Positions 8,749 through 18,199 of a DNA stretch of 64,000 nucleotides are shown here, piece after piece (the stretch's first letter is position 1; every line of letters starts with the position of its first letter). Source of the stretch: Azonexaceae bacterium s22 (GTDB taxonomy: Bacteria; Pseudomonadota; Gammaproteobacteria; Burkholderiales; Rhodocyclaceae); contig WYCU01000001.1 of assembly GCA_016617495.1 (NCBI GenBank), forward strand, positions 124,001 to 188,000. The letters are read 5' to 3'. The notes under the pieces were generated by a model that was not told where the DNA came from, searched no databases, and saw nothing but the letters and a program-made list of their open reading frames with translations. Made by a program: the position numbers and the translations under genes.

Positions 8749-9905
8749 CCACCGATCATCCAAAAAAACGCCGTGTCGGCCTGTTCGTCGATTCGTTAAT
8801 GGGCGGCGGAGCAGAGCGGGTTGCGTTGAACTTTGCCGAAACTTTCATCGAGCTAGGCCACGACGCTCGGGTTTTCGTGCTCCATCCGCCAATCGAACAC
8901 GAGGTCGGGCATGTACCGATTCATCTGGTCAGCGACCGGGAACGACTCGCCGACTGGCGACCGCTCAACAAGTGGCGCTACGCCCGCCGAATTCGCCAAC
9001 TGGTGCGTGAAATCGAGCAAGATGGCGTTCCCTTCGATTTCTTCATCTCAAACGCCGAAGATTCTGATCGACTCACGCGACTGGCTGGTCTGGACCCGGT
9101 ATTCATTCGCTACCGCAACTCGCTGGTGCACTTCCTGAATGCCAAAGTCGGCAAAGCAACGGGATTCAAGCGACACCTGCGCAGACGGCGCTGGCTGAGC
9201 AAATTCCGCGAGCGTTACAACGGCCATATCGTCACGGTCTCCAAGGCCCTGCAAACGGAACTGGTCGACACCGTCGGCCTGAAGCCGGCATCGATAACGA
9301 CGATCTATAACCCTTTCGATTTCGATCGTTTGCGCCGATTGGGCGAAGAACCAGCGGACACGCCCAAAACGCCTTACATCCTTTACGCTGCGCGCATTAC
9401 GCCACGCAAGCGCCAAGATCTGCTGCTGAAAGCCTACGCCCATTCGAAACTCGACCTGCCGCTCGTCCTCCTCGGTGGCACGAGCTGTGCGGAAGACGAG
9501 GCTTTTGAACGCCGCATCAAGGCTCAGGCAAACGAACTGGGCATCGCTGAGCGCGTATTGTTCGCCGGATTTCACCGCAATCCCTACCCGTGGATTCGGC
9601 GGGCCGCCCTTTTCGCAATGTCTTCGGACAGCGAAGGATTGCCGACCGTGCTGATCGAATCGCTGATTCTCGGTACGCCGGTGGTCAGTACCGATTGCCC
9701 GACCGGCCCCAGCGAAATCCTCGTCGGTCCGCTGGCCGACTTCCTCTCCCCGGTTAACGACGCCAAGGCGCTCGCAGACAACATGCGCAAGGCCTTGGCT
9801 GCCTATCCGCCCATTGATGCCGTCATGCTCGAACGTTTCCGTTGCGAAGAAACGATTCGCGCTTATCTGGCGCATTATGAGTCCCTGTTCGGGACAGCGA
9901 ATTGA
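8745..9905 (+). CDS. Glycosyltransferase family 4
   Basis: A 386-residue GT-B glycosyltransferase. The N-terminus has RVGLFVDSLMGGGAERVALN, the glycine loop and AER motif of GT4 LPS and teichoic-type enzymes. The donor domain contains PYILYAARITPRKRQDLLLKAY and the EX7E-type motif SSDSEGLPTVLIESLILGTPVVSTDCPTGPSEIL (split here only as a description of the segment near residues 290-325). It overlaps its neighbours on both sides, so it belongs to the LPS core operon. Acceptor and donor sugar are not deducible. Confidence 0.88.
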   Translation: MTTDHPKKRRVGLFVDSLMGGGAERVALNFAETFIELGHDARVFVLHPPIEHEVGHVPIHLVSDRERLADWRPLNKWRYARRIRQLVREIEQDGVPFDFFISNAEDSDRLTRLAGLDPVFIRYRNSLVHFLNAKVGKATGFKRHLRRRRWLSKFRERYNGHIVTVSKALQTELVDTVGLKPASITTIYNPFDFDRLRRLGEEPADTPKTPYILYAARITPRKRQDLLLKAYAHSKLDLPLVLLGGTSCAEDEAFERRIKAQANELGIAERVLFAGFHRNPYPWIRRAALFAMSSDSEGLPTVLIESLILGTPVVSTDCPTGPSEILVGPLADFLSPVNDAKALADNMRKALAAYPPIDAVMLERFRCEETIRAYLAHYESLFGTAN

Positions 9906-11221
9906 TGAGCCAGGCGTCCGAGGCCTCCCCTGCCGTACTTGGCGCCTGGATTCCGATCGCCCTGCTGGTCTTTGTCGGCACCATCGCCAACGCATCCGGT
10001 CCGCGCCATGCGCTGCTGGTTGGCCTCGTGCTGTATGCCCTCTACCTGCTTGCAACTCGACGCCTGACCGCAGATGCATCGTGGCGCTGGTGCTTGCCCT
10101 GGTGCCTCGTCGTCCTTGCATCTGCCACCTGGTCGTGGCGGCCGGTGACGACACTGGTCGACGGGGTCTGGGAAGTTTTTGGCCCGTTCGCCGCTGGCCT
10201 GCTTGCCGCGTGGATTACCCCGCGAATCGACTCGCGCCGCTTGATCTGGCCATTCATCGCACTGACCCTCGCCTGCGCGATAGCGGTCGTCGGGGCGGCC
10301 AACGAGCATCTGGGATTGGGGCTGGCGGGACCGGCGCTCCTGCTCAAGGCCTATCCGGGTCGAGGGGTGGGTAGCACACTCGGTGTACTCGCCATGCTCA
10401 TCGCGCTATGGATGCTGCTGGCTGCACCTCAAAGGATCAGCCAGTACAGCACGCGTTGGCGCGTGACTGCGGTGGTTTTACTTCTCTGCGGTTTCGCACT
10501 TGGCCTGCTCGGACACAACCGCATGTTCTGGTTTGCACTGGCCGCCGGCCTGATGCCCTGGACGGTACGCCTCGCTGCATTGTCCATGCGCGTTCGAATT
10601 TTCGCGGTCGCACTGTTTCTCTGCGCTAGTCTCTTCGGCGTCCTCTATTCAAGCGTGTTCATGAAGATTGACGGAAATATCAGTCTTGAGCGTGCAACCG
10701 CCGTGCTGCACGAAAAGTACACCGCAGACCCGCGCTGGACAATCTGGAATGCCTGGGCCGATGTCATTGAGGAACGCCCCTGGATCGGCCATGGCTATGG
10801 ATCGCGTATCCTGCCCCGTGTCGGCGAGCAGAAGATTGCTCCGGATATCGAAGACGCGGTCCATGCCCGACATCATGCACATAATGTGTTCCTCAATGTC
10901 CTGGTACAAACGGGAAGCATTGGTCTGCTGGCCTTTGCGACCCTTTTGACGGGCATGATTGGCGAACTCTTGCGCGCCTACCGAAATTCGCCACAGACCG
11001 AGCTGCGATGGGCCGCCGTGGGTGCGACCTCCTTGCTGCTCGCGGCACTCGCCAAGTCGCTGACCGACGATTTCTTCTGGGGACCAGCCAACATTGTCAT
11101 GTGGACGTTCATGGGCATTCTCATCGGCCTTTTCCGTACCCCGCGGGCGGACAATGCGACCGGAACGCCCGCGCAAAGCGTTCAAGAGGAGGCCGGCCAT
11201 CGTGGCACAGGAAATCCATAG
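9905..11221 (+). CDS. O-antigen ligase family protein (WaaL-like)
   Basis: This protein has about 438 residues with around 10-12 hydrophobic segments and a large periplasmic loop in the second half. The loop contains EERPWIGHGYGSRILP and RHHAHNVFLNVLVQTGSIGL, the Wzy_C-type motif with the catalytic histidine seen in WaaL ligases. The ligase joins undecaprenyl-linked O-antigen (or a similar glycan) to lipid A-core on the periplasmic face. The ATG at 9905 overlaps the previous stop by one base; a TTG three bases earlier is a less likely start. The 3' end overlaps the next gene by 20 nt. Wzy polymerases share this fold, but the position inside a core cluster favours a ligase. Confidence 0.82.
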   Translation: MSQASEASPAVLGAWIPIALLVFVGTIANASGPRHALLVGLVLYALYLLATRRLTADASWRWCLPWCLVVLASATWSWRPVTTLVDGVWEVFGPFAAGLLAAWITPRIDSRRLIWPFIALTLACAIAVVGAANEHLGLGLAGPALLLKAYPGRGVGSTLGVLAMLIALWMLLAAPQRISQYSTRWRVTAVVLLLCGFALGLLGHNRMFWFALAAGLMPWTVRLAALSMRVRIFAVALFLCASLFGVLYSSVFMKIDGNISLERATAVLHEKYTADPRWTIWNAWADVIEERPWIGHGYGSRILPRVGEQKIAPDIEDAVHARHHAHNVFLNVLVQTGSIGLLAFATLLTGMIGELLRAYRNSPQTELRWAAVGATSLLLAALAKSLTDDFFWGPANIVMWTFMGILIGLFRTPRADNATGTPAQSVQEEAGHRGTGNP

Positions 11222-12257
11222 CATTCTCGTCGTCCGCCGGGACAATATTGGCGATCTGATTTGTACGACACCGGTATTTTCCGCCCTGCGGGAACGTTTT
11301 CCCAACGCGCGTATCGATGCGCTCGTCAATAGCTACAATCGTCCCGTCCTGATCGGCAATCCGGACATCGACCATGTGTACGCTTACACCAAGGCCAAAC
11401 ATCGGGAAGTGGGCGAGACGCTTGTGGGCGTCCATCTACGGCGCTTGCGCCTGATGTTGTCCTTACGCGCCTGTCGTTACGATGCCATGATCCTCGCCAA
11501 TGATGGCGACACGCACAGAACCCTGAAGCTGGCACGCTGGATCGCCCCGCGGCAAGTGATCGGCTATCGCAACGCCAATGAACCCGCCGACCCGCGACTC
11601 GATATTGCGCTGCAGCCCGATCCCGCCCATCGACATGCCGTAGCGGTGTCTTTCGCGCTGCTGGCGCCGCTTGGCATCACCGGCACCCCGCCAGCCATGA
11701 AACTGGTTCCGGATGCCGCCCTGCTGCGCGATGTGCGTACTCGACTCGACGCCCTGAGCGAGAAGAAGACCGGACCGGTCGTGGCCATTCACATCAGCGC
11801 ACGCAAAGTGCCACAGCGCTGGCCCGTCGAACGATTCGCCGCGTTGATGTCCGCCCTGCATGCACAATGCGGTGCGCGTTTTGTGTTGCTCTGGGCGCCC
11901 GGCGCGAGCGATAACCCGACCCATCCTGGAGACGACGCCAAAGCGGAGGCCCTCATGCAAGCCACCCGCGCCTTGCCGGTGCTGGCCTGCAGAACCGAAC
12001 GTCTGGAGGCATTGATCGGGGCCGTGGCCGCTTGCGATGCGATGATCTGTTCGGATGGAGGTGCAATGCACGTCGGGGCTGCACTGGGCAAACCGATTGT
12101 TTGCTTCTTTGGCAATTCCGACGCCGAGCGCTGGCATCCCTGGGCGGTTCCCCACCGTGTACTGCAAGCACCGTCGCAGGATGTGCGGGACATTACGGTC
12201 GACGATGCGCTGTCAGCGTGTCACGCACTGGGCATCGAACACTTGCCGCAAGGCTAG
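11202..12257 (+). CDS. Glycosyltransferase family 9 (heptosyltransferase-like)
   Basis: A GT9 protein of about 351 residues starting at a GTG at 11202 preceded by a strong Shine-Dalgarno (AAGAGGAGG). The acceptor loop reads SILVVRRDNIGDLICTTPVF, with FPNARIDALVNSYNRPVL after it. The donor site is DAMICSDGGAMHVGAALGKPIVCFFGNSD. It overlaps the ligase gene by 20 nt and ends the forward LPS block. This is the third GT9 enzyme in the cluster, so the core may carry several heptoses, or one enzyme may use a different donor. The longer open frame upstream runs through the ligase gene in another frame and is not supported. Confidence 0.87.
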   Translation: MAQEIHSILVVRRDNIGDLICTTPVFSALRERFPNARIDALVNSYNRPVLIGNPDIDHVYAYTKAKHREVGETLVGVHLRRLRLMLSLRACRYDAMILANDGDTHRTLKLARWIAPRQVIGYRNANEPADPRLDIALQPDPAHRHAVAVSFALLAPLGITGTPPAMKLVPDAALLRDVRTRLDALSEKKTGPVVAIHISARKVPQRWPVERFAALMSALHAQCGARFVLLWAPGASDNPTHPGDDAKAEALMQATRALPVLACRTERLEALIGAVAACDAMICSDGGAMHVGAALGKPIVCFFGNSDAERWHPWAVPHRVLQAPSQDVRDITVDDALSACHALGIEHLPQG

Positions 12258-12275
12258 CCTGCGGCACCAGCACGC

Positions 12276-13409
12276 TCAGGGGCTGCGCAAGCCAGGCAGC
12301 GATCGGTAAACGGCTTCCGTGCGGTCGATCATGCCTTCAAACGTGAAATGCTTCTGGGTGTGGTCGTAGCCGGCATCGGCAAGTCGTTGGCGCAGTGCCG
12401 GGTCCCGCTGCAGGGTCAGCAGACGGTCACACAATGCATCGGCGTCACGAGGCGGCACGACCAGTCCGGTGACGCCGTCAATCACCACTTCGGGCAAGCC
12501 GCCAATATCCGTCGATACCACGGCGCGCCGCATCGCCATGGCTTGCGGCAATACCTGTGAGGTCGCCTCGTTGGCATACGAGGGCAGACAAACGACATCC
12601 ATGGCCTTGATGAAAGGTGCCGGGTCTTTTTGATGTCCGGTCAGGAAAATGGCGTCCATCAGGCCAGTCTCACGGATTTGCGCCTCAATGGCCGGGCGTT
12701 GCACTCCCTCGCCAACGATCATCAGGCGTGCATCGGGAACCGATTCGCGCAATTTGACGAAGGCCCGGATGAGATCGCCATGACCTTTCCACGAACGCAG
12801 CACACCCACGATTCCAACGACAAAGGCATCGGGCGGAATCGCAAAATCAGCGCGCACATCGGGCAAGGCGCGTTGGAGCGAGAACTGGGCAACATCGATA
12901 CCGGCAGGTATCGAAACAATTTGCTCGGCCGGCATCTTGTTGAACTCGACCATCGCCTTGCGAATGAATTCGCCCGACGTGATGACGCGATCCGCCAGCT
13001 TGGTATACAGAAAATGGGAAAACGGGCTGCGCTTGATTGGCGTGCTCAAGTGGCGGCTACGGACGACGGGTCGGCCGGCCAAACGCGCCGCCATCCCGGC
13101 CAAACGATGATCGACCGAGCTGTGCGTGTGGACGATATCGACCGCGTTGCGTTCGATGATCCTGCGCAGGGCGGCGACCGCACCAAAGTTCAAGCCCTTG
13201 TGCATGGGTACCCGAAAAACCTCGAACCCTGCCTCGCTCGCGCGCTGAAACAAAAGCCCGTCGGGCTGGGTCGCCAGCAAGACCTTGTAACCGCGGTCAC
13301 GGAAAGCCTTGCTCTCGGCAAGAATACGGATTTCCTGGCCGCCCCAACCCGAGGACCACTCGGTATGCAGCAGGGTAAGCGGAGTATTCGAACGGGTTTG
13401 AACAGACAT
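12276..13409 (-). CDS. Glycosyltransferase family 4
   Basis: A 377-residue GT4 enzyme on the minus strand. The start TLLHTEWSSGWGGQEIRILA has the GGQE loop found in LPS-associated GT4 enzymes. The donor half has VVGIVGVLRSWKGHGDLIRAF, and the EX7E-like segment ANEATSQVLPQAMAMRRAVVSTDIGGLPEVV lies near residues 280-310. It converges on the forward LPS block with an 18-bp gap and lies 45 bp downstream of polA on the same strand. The gene context supports LPS core or envelope glycan synthesis; donor and acceptor are unknown. Confidence 0.88.
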   Translation of the reverse strand: MSVQTRSNTPLTLLHTEWSSGWGGQEIRILAESKAFRDRGYKVLLATQPDGLLFQRASEAGFEVFRVPMHKGLNFGAVAALRRIIERNAVDIVHTHSSVDHRLAGMAARLAGRPVVRSRHLSTPIKRSPFSHFLYTKLADRVITSGEFIRKAMVEFNKMPAEQIVSIPAGIDVAQFSLQRALPDVRADFAIPPDAFVVGIVGVLRSWKGHGDLIRAFVKLRESVPDARLMIVGEGVQRPAIEAQIRETGLMDAIFLTGHQKDPAPFIKAMDVVCLPSYANEATSQVLPQAMAMRRAVVSTDIGGLPEVVIDGVTGLVVPPRDADALCDRLLTLQRDPALRQRLADAGYDHTQKHFTFEGMIDRTEAVYRSLPGLRSP

Positions 13410-13454
13410 GAGTCGGAAATTCCTGATCCTGATTGGTTAGGCGATTGCCAAAGC

Positions 13455-16163
13455 CTAGTGCGCCGCTTCCCAGTTCGGCCCGACGCCGACCTCGACGACG
13501 AGCGGAACCGCCAGTTCGGCGACCTGGCTCATCAAACGCGGCAAGTGCAGACGCACGTCGCTCAGCTCGTCGTCCGGCACCTCCAGCAACAGTTCGTCAT
13601 GCACCTGCAAAATCAGGCGACTTTTCAGGGTCGACCGCGACAACCAGTCCTGCACGGCGACCATGGCCAGTTTGATGAGGTCGGCCGCTGTCCCCTGCAT
13701 CGGGGCATTGATTGCCGCGCGTTCGGCCCCCTGCCGACGCATGACCTGACTGGAGCGAATATCCGGGAACCACAGCCGTCGGCCGAATGCCGTCTCGACG
13801 TAGCCTTGTTCCCGTGCCGACTGGCGTGCGGTTTCCATATAGCGCGCCACGCCGGGATAACGGGCGAAATAGCGGTCGATGTATGTCTGTGCCGCGCCCC
13901 GCTCCAGCCCGAGTTGGCGCGCGAGGCCGAAGGCGCTCATGCCGTAGATCAACCCAAAGTTGATGCTCTTGGCCACCCGCCGCTGGTCGGGACCGACCTC
14001 AAGCGGCGTCACACCGAAGATTTCGGCCGCGGTCGCACGATGGACATCCTCACCATGGGCAAAAGCTTCGCGCAGCCGTGCATCGCCGGAAAGATGCGCC
14101 ATGATCCGCAATTCGATCTGGGAATAGTCGGCCGAGACGATGCTGCTGCCTGGCGGTGCGATAAACGCCGTACGAATGCGCCGCCCTTCTTCGGTACGCA
14201 CCGGAATGTTCTGCAGGTTGGGATCGCTGGAGGCGAGCCGCCCGGTGACCACCGAGGCCTGAGAATAATGCGTATGAACCCGCCCGGTTTCAGCGTTGAT
14301 CATGCGTGGCAGCTTGTCGGTATACGTGCCTTTAAGTTTGGACAGGCTGCGGTGTTCGAGCAGGAGTTTGGGCAGCGGATAATCCAGCGCAAGCTCGGAA
14401 AGCACCTCTTCGTCGGTGGACGGGGCACCGGAAGCAGTCTTTTTCTTCACCGGCAAACCCAGCTTGCCAAACAGGATTTCACCGAGCTGCTTGGGCGAAG
14501 CGAGGTTGAAGGGCTGACCGGCGAGTTCATAGGCCTGGGTTTCGAGCCCCATGATCTTCTGGCCGATTTCATGACTTTGCCGGCCCAACAGCGCGCCGTC
14601 GATCAGAATACCGTTGCGCTCCATGCGCCAAACCACTTCGCGGGCCGGCATTTCAATCTCATGGTAGACGCGCGACAGCCCCGGCTCCGCCGCAAATCTT
14701 GGATGCAGCGTCTGGTGCACGCGCAGCGTGACATCCGCATCCTCCGCCGCATAGGTGGCCGCCCGTTCGATATCGACCTGATCGAAGCCGATCTGCTTCG
14801 CACCCTTGCCGCACAAATCTTCGTAGGCAATGGTTTCAAGACCAAGGTGGCGCGAACACAACTGGCCGAGATCATGACCCTTGTCGGACTCGATGACATA
14901 GCTTTGCAGCATCGTATCGTGCGCAATACCGGCCAGGGCAATGCCATGGTTGGCAAAAACATGCTGATCATACTTGGCGTTTTGCAGCACTTTTTTGCGG
15001 TCGACCGCGACAAGCCACGGACGCAAACGTTCCAGCACCGCATCGCGCGGCAATTGTTCGGCCACCCCGGGCGCGGTATGGGCAAGCGGGATGTAACACG
15101 CCTGGCCCGGCGCAACGGACAGGGAAATGCCCACAATGCGGGCCGCAAAGGCATCCAGGCTGGTCGTCTCGGTATCCAGCGCCGTCAATTCGGCGGCTTC
15201 GATCTTGCTCAACCAGACATCGAAGCGCGCCCAATCCAGAATGGTTTCATACGCGACGGCAGGCGCCGGTGCGGCCGCTGCCGGCGCGGTAATCACTTCG
15301 GCCTCGGGGGCACCGCCGGCACTATCCAGATCCTTGAGCCAGGTACGGAACTCAAAGCGGGCATACAAGGCGCGTAGCGTTTCGCGATCCGGAATTGTCG
15401 CGGTCAACGTCTCGGGAAGGGGCAAATCCGGAAGATCGCGAACCACCGTCACCAACTTTCTGCCCAGCGGCAGAAAATTCAGGTGATCGCGCAGGTTCTG
15501 GCCCACCACCCCGCTGATTTCATTTGCGTGCGCCACGACCCCGTCGAGCGAACCATATTGGGTCAGCCATTTGACGGCAGTTTTCGGGCCGCATTTAGGC
15601 ACCCCGGGAATGCCATCGACGGCATCGCCGACCAAGGCAAGGTAATCGATGATTTGCGCGGGTGGCACGCCAAACTTGGCGGCGACCCCCGCCTCGTCGA
15701 GCAACTCGTTGCTCATGGTATTAAACCAGCGGGTACGCGGCCCGACCAACTGGGTCAGATCCTTGTCTCCGGTGGAAATCAGGGTTTCCAGGCCGGCCGC
15801 TTCGGCTTGGGTTGCCAAGGTCCCGATGACATCGTCGGCCTCGACGCCTTCGACATTCAGCACCGGCCAGCCAGCCGCCTTGATCGCCGCATGGATCGGC
15901 TCGATCTGCGCACGGAGGTCCTCCGGCATCGGCGGACGGTGAGCCTTGTACTCGGGATACCAGTCATCGCGAAAGGTTTTGCCCTTGGCATCGAAGACCA
16001 CGGCCTTGTAATCGGCCTTGTAGTCGCTTTCCAGACGACGTAGCATGTTCAGCACGCCATAGAGCGCACCTGTCGGTTCTCCGGCCTTGTTGCGCAAATC
16101 GGGCAGCGCATGAAAGGCGCGATAGAGATAGGACGAACCGTCCACTAACAACAAGAGAGGCAT
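13455..16163 (-). CDS. polA: DNA polymerase I
   Basis: A 902-residue DNA polymerase I used for Okazaki-fragment processing and repair. The 5'-3' exonuclease/FEN domain occupies about residues 1-290 (LLLVDGSSYLYRAFHALPDL, GVEADDVIGTLA, STGDKDLTQLV, GIPGVPKCGPKTA). The 3'-5' exonuclease domain follows with LTALDTETTSLDAF, so the proofreading DxE pair is kept. The polymerase domain has motif A SADYSQIELRIMAHLS, motif B RRVAKSINFGLIYGMSAFGLA and motif C QVHDELLLEV. Full length and intact. Its ATG is only 5 bp from the start of the divergent LOG-family gene. Two copies of the 15-mer repeat described elsewhere lie inside it. A long open frame on the opposite strand is a shadow. Confidence 0.98.
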   Translation of the reverse strand: MPLLLLVDGSSYLYRAFHALPDLRNKAGEPTGALYGVLNMLRRLESDYKADYKAVVFDAKGKTFRDDWYPEYKAHRPPMPEDLRAQIEPIHAAIKAAGWPVLNVEGVEADDVIGTLATQAEAAGLETLISTGDKDLTQLVGPRTRWFNTMSNELLDEAGVAAKFGVPPAQIIDYLALVGDAVDGIPGVPKCGPKTAVKWLTQYGSLDGVVAHANEISGVVGQNLRDHLNFLPLGRKLVTVVRDLPDLPLPETLTATIPDRETLRALYARFEFRTWLKDLDSAGGAPEAEVITAPAAAAPAPAVAYETILDWARFDVWLSKIEAAELTALDTETTSLDAFAARIVGISLSVAPGQACYIPLAHTAPGVAEQLPRDAVLERLRPWLVAVDRKKVLQNAKYDQHVFANHGIALAGIAHDTMLQSYVIESDKGHDLGQLCSRHLGLETIAYEDLCGKGAKQIGFDQVDIERAATYAAEDADVTLRVHQTLHPRFAAEPGLSRVYHEIEMPAREVVWRMERNGILIDGALLGRQSHEIGQKIMGLETQAYELAGQPFNLASPKQLGEILFGKLGLPVKKKTASGAPSTDEEVLSELALDYPLPKLLLEHRSLSKLKGTYTDKLPRMINAETGRVHTHYSQASVVTGRLASSDPNLQNIPVRTEEGRRIRTAFIAPPGSSIVSADYSQIELRIMAHLSGDARLREAFAHGEDVHRATAAEIFGVTPLEVGPDQRRVAKSINFGLIYGMSAFGLARQLGLERGAAQTYIDRYFARYPGVARYMETARQSAREQGYVETAFGRRLWFPDIRSSQVMRRQGAERAAINAPMQGTAADLIKLAMVAVQDWLSRSTLKSRLILQVHDELLLEVPDDELSDVRLHLPRLMSQVAELAVPLVVEVGVGPNWEAAH
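13629..13643 (+). repeat. Copy 2 of the 15-mer GGTCGACCGCGACAA
   Basis: Exact copy on the plus strand within polA, which is read from the other strand as LSRST, a different frame from copy 1. It is preceded by CTTTTCA. Confidence 0.75.
14999..15013 (+). repeat. Copy 3 of the 15-mer GGTCGACCGCGACAA
   Basis: Exact copy in polA. The match to copy 5 extends leftwards through GC and a T6 run, giving 23 identical bases (14991-15013). Confidence 0.8.
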
Positions 16164-16168
16164 GAAAC

Positions 16169-16897
16169 GTGACGGAAAGTGAAAAACTGGCGATGGGTGT
16201 GGAGTCCGAAGCGCTGCTGCAAACAGCGTCCGCCCGCGAATCGTGGCGAATTTTCGGCATTATGTCAGAGTTCGTCGAGGCCACCGAACGTCTGGCCGCC
16301 ATCAAGCCCGCCGTCACCATCTTTGGCAGCGCGCGCGTGCCTCCCGGTTCGCCGTACTACGAACTTGCCGAACGCACCGCGCGCTTGCTCTCGGACTCAG
16401 GGTTTTCGGTCATTTCCGGCGGTGGCCCCGGCATCATGGAAGCCGCCAACAAAGGCGCATTTCACGGCCGCTCCCCGTCCGTCGGGCTCAACATCCAGTT
16501 ACCCCACGAACAAAAATCCAATCCTTATCAGGACATCTCCCAGACCTTCCGCCACTTTTTTGCTCGCAAATACATGTTTGTCCGCTTCGCCAGCGCCTAT
16601 GTCGTTTTGCCCGGCGGTTTCGGGACGCTCGACGAACTGATGGAAGCTTTGACGCTGATCCAGACCGGAAAGGCACGAAAAATCCCCTTGATCCTCGTCT
16701 GCACAGCTTTCTGGCAAGGCATGATCGATTGGTTCCGGGCGCGTCTTGTCGAGGAAAAAATGGTCGATCCGGAGGACATGAACCTGATTCAACTGATCGA
16801 CGAGCCGGAAAAAGTGGTGGAAGCCATTTTCAAGCACTACGAAGGACGCCCATTCGGACCTTTGCCCGGCGAAGGCGAATTGATGCTCAACCTGTAA
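16169..16897 (+). CDS. LOG/TIGR00730 family Rossmann-fold protein
   Basis: A 242-residue protein with the two diagnostic LOG motifs: SGGGPGIMEAANKGAF and the LPGGFGTLDELMEA (PGGxGTxxE) site. LOG proteins are nucleotide 5'-monophosphate phosphoribohydrolases that release cytokinin bases in plants; bacterial homologues hydrolyse nucleoside monophosphates such as AMP. Several members are mis-named lysine decarboxylase. The start is a GTG with AGAGAGG upstream, and that Shine-Dalgarno lies inside the first codons of the divergent polA. The metabolic role in this host is not deducible. Confidence 0.88.
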   Translation: MTESEKLAMGVESEALLQTASARESWRIFGIMSEFVEATERLAAIKPAVTIFGSARVPPGSPYYELAERTARLLSDSGFSVISGGGPGIMEAANKGAFHGRSPSVGLNIQLPHEQKSNPYQDISQTFRHFFARKYMFVRFASAYVVLPGGFGTLDELMEALTLIQTGKARKIPLILVCTAFWQGMIDWFRARLVEEKMVDPEDMNLIQLIDEPEKVVEAIFKHYEGRPFGPLPGEGELMLNL

Positions 16898-16930
16898 TAG
16901 AATCGCGCCTATCCATTGAAGGCTTCTTCC

Positions 16931-17266
16931 ATGCGCAAAGCACTCTACCTCGCCCTTTTCGCCGCGCTGCCCGTCTGGGCGCAGCAGCCCAGCGACCTTC
17001 AACCGTTGCCGGCAGTCCCGCCGCCCCCCCCGGGCATGGAGGCCTTCGATGCAGCGATGGATGAGCCGCAGGTCAACATCGTGCGTACCGATACCGAAAC
17101 ACGCGAAGAATTCCGCCAGAACGGCCGCGTTTACATGGTCAAGGTCACCCCGGCGGTCGGGCCGGCCTATTATCTGGTCGACCAGCAGGGCGATGGCAAT
17201 TTCGTTCAGATGGACGCTTTTGGCCCCGCACCCCGAGCCCCGATGTGGCGCATCAAGTCCTGGTAA
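16931..17266 (+). CDS. DUF2782 family exported protein
   Basis: A 111-residue protein with a clear signal peptide (KALYLALFAALPVWAQ, likely cleaved after WAQ) and a Pro-rich segment (LPAVPPPPPGME). A small conserved domain follows with VRTDTETREEFRQNGRVYMV and PAYYLVDQQGDG. This is the DUF2782 pattern, a betaproteobacterial family usually found beside polA and thrB, as here. Its function is unknown. The ATG at 16931 is preferred to a TTG five codons upstream because it places the signal peptide correctly. Homoserine kinase begins 4 bp after its stop. Confidence 0.8.
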   Translation: MRKALYLALFAALPVWAQQPSDLQPLPAVPPPPPGMEAFDAAMDEPQVNIVRTDTETREEFRQNGRVYMVKVTPAVGPAYYLVDQQGDGNFVQMDAFGPAPRAPMWRIKSW

Positions 17267-17269
17267 GCA

Positions 17270-18190
17270 TTGTCGGTCTACACCACTGTTGAGCGCGATG
17301 CGCTGGCCCAATGGCTGGCGCCCTTGCCGGTAGGCACCGTGCTCGATTACTCGCCCATCGCCGCCGGCATCCAGAATTCCAATTACTTCGTCACGACGAC
17401 CGAAGGACGTTGGGTATTGACCCTGTTTGAGCGCATCGATCCCGCAGATCTCGCGTTCTATCTCGGCTTGCAGGCCCACCTTTCGGCACGCGGCATCCCT
17501 TGCCCCAATCCCGTTGGAACGTCCGGAACATATTGGCGCGCCCTCGCCGGCAAGCCGGCAGCCCTGTTCAACTGCCTCCCCGGTGCAAGCCTGACGCAAG
17601 TTGAACCGACCCACTGCCGCCATCTGGGCAAGGTGCTTGCACAAATCCACCTCGCCGGCGCCGACTATCCCGACCCACAACCCAATCCTTGCGGCGCCAC
17701 CTGGCGAGCAAGCACCGGACGCCGTCTTGCCTCGTTGCTTTCCGCAGACGAGCGCAGCCGCGTCCTGGCTGAACTGGAATTTCAGTCGGCACAGGATTTC
17801 ACGCGACTTCCACGCGGCATCGTTCATGCCGATCTGTTCCGTGACAACACGCTGTGGCTCAACGATGCGCTGACTGGCGTTCTGGACTTTTACTTTGCCG
17901 GTGAAGATGCACTGCTATTCGATATAGCCGTAGTCGCCAACGACTGGTGCGCGGACGACGCCAGCCTGCACGCGCTGCTCACCGGCTATCAGGAAGTGCG
18001 GGGGCTGACGACCGCGGAACGCGCCGCCTGGCCTGCGATGCGGCGTGCAGCCGCGCTACGCTTCTGGCTCTTGCGCCTGGAAGCGCGTGAGCATCCACGC
18101 GCCGGCAGCGTTGTAACCATCAAAGACCCGGACGAATTCGGGTCGTTATTGGATCACCTTCGCCTTGCCGGCAGCGATTTGCCCGGCTAG
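17270..18190 (+). CDS. thrB: Homoserine kinase (APH-type ThrB)
   Basis: A 306-residue kinase of the aminoglycoside-phosphotransferase fold, the ThrB form used by many Pseudomonas and betaproteobacteria instead of the GHMP type. It phosphorylates L-homoserine in threonine synthesis. Visible motifs are SPIAAGIQNSNYFVTTTEGRWVLTLFE near the N-terminus (ATP lysine region), the catalytic loop IVHADLFRDNTLW and the metal-binding segment GVLDFYFAGED. The start is a TTG at 17270, four bases after the previous stop. The coupling with DUF2782 and the length match family norms. Confidence 0.93.
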   Translation: MSVYTTVERDALAQWLAPLPVGTVLDYSPIAAGIQNSNYFVTTTEGRWVLTLFERIDPADLAFYLGLQAHLSARGIPCPNPVGTSGTYWRALAGKPAALFNCLPGASLTQVEPTHCRHLGKVLAQIHLAGADYPDPQPNPCGATWRASTGRRLASLLSADERSRVLAELEFQSAQDFTRLPRGIVHADLFRDNTLWLNDALTGVLDFYFAGEDALLFDIAVVANDWCADDASLHALLTGYQEVRGLTTAERAAWPAMRRAAALRFWLLRLEAREHPRAGSVVTIKDPDEFGSLLDHLRLAGSDLPG

Positions 18191-18199
18191 CATCCACTT

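Noticed and set aside
12630-15377. A 915-codon open frame on the plus strand opposite polA and the upstream GT4 gene
   Set aside because: It is antisense to two clear minus-strand genes, has low-complexity basic composition and no recognisable domain. High GC and codon bias explain such mirror frames.
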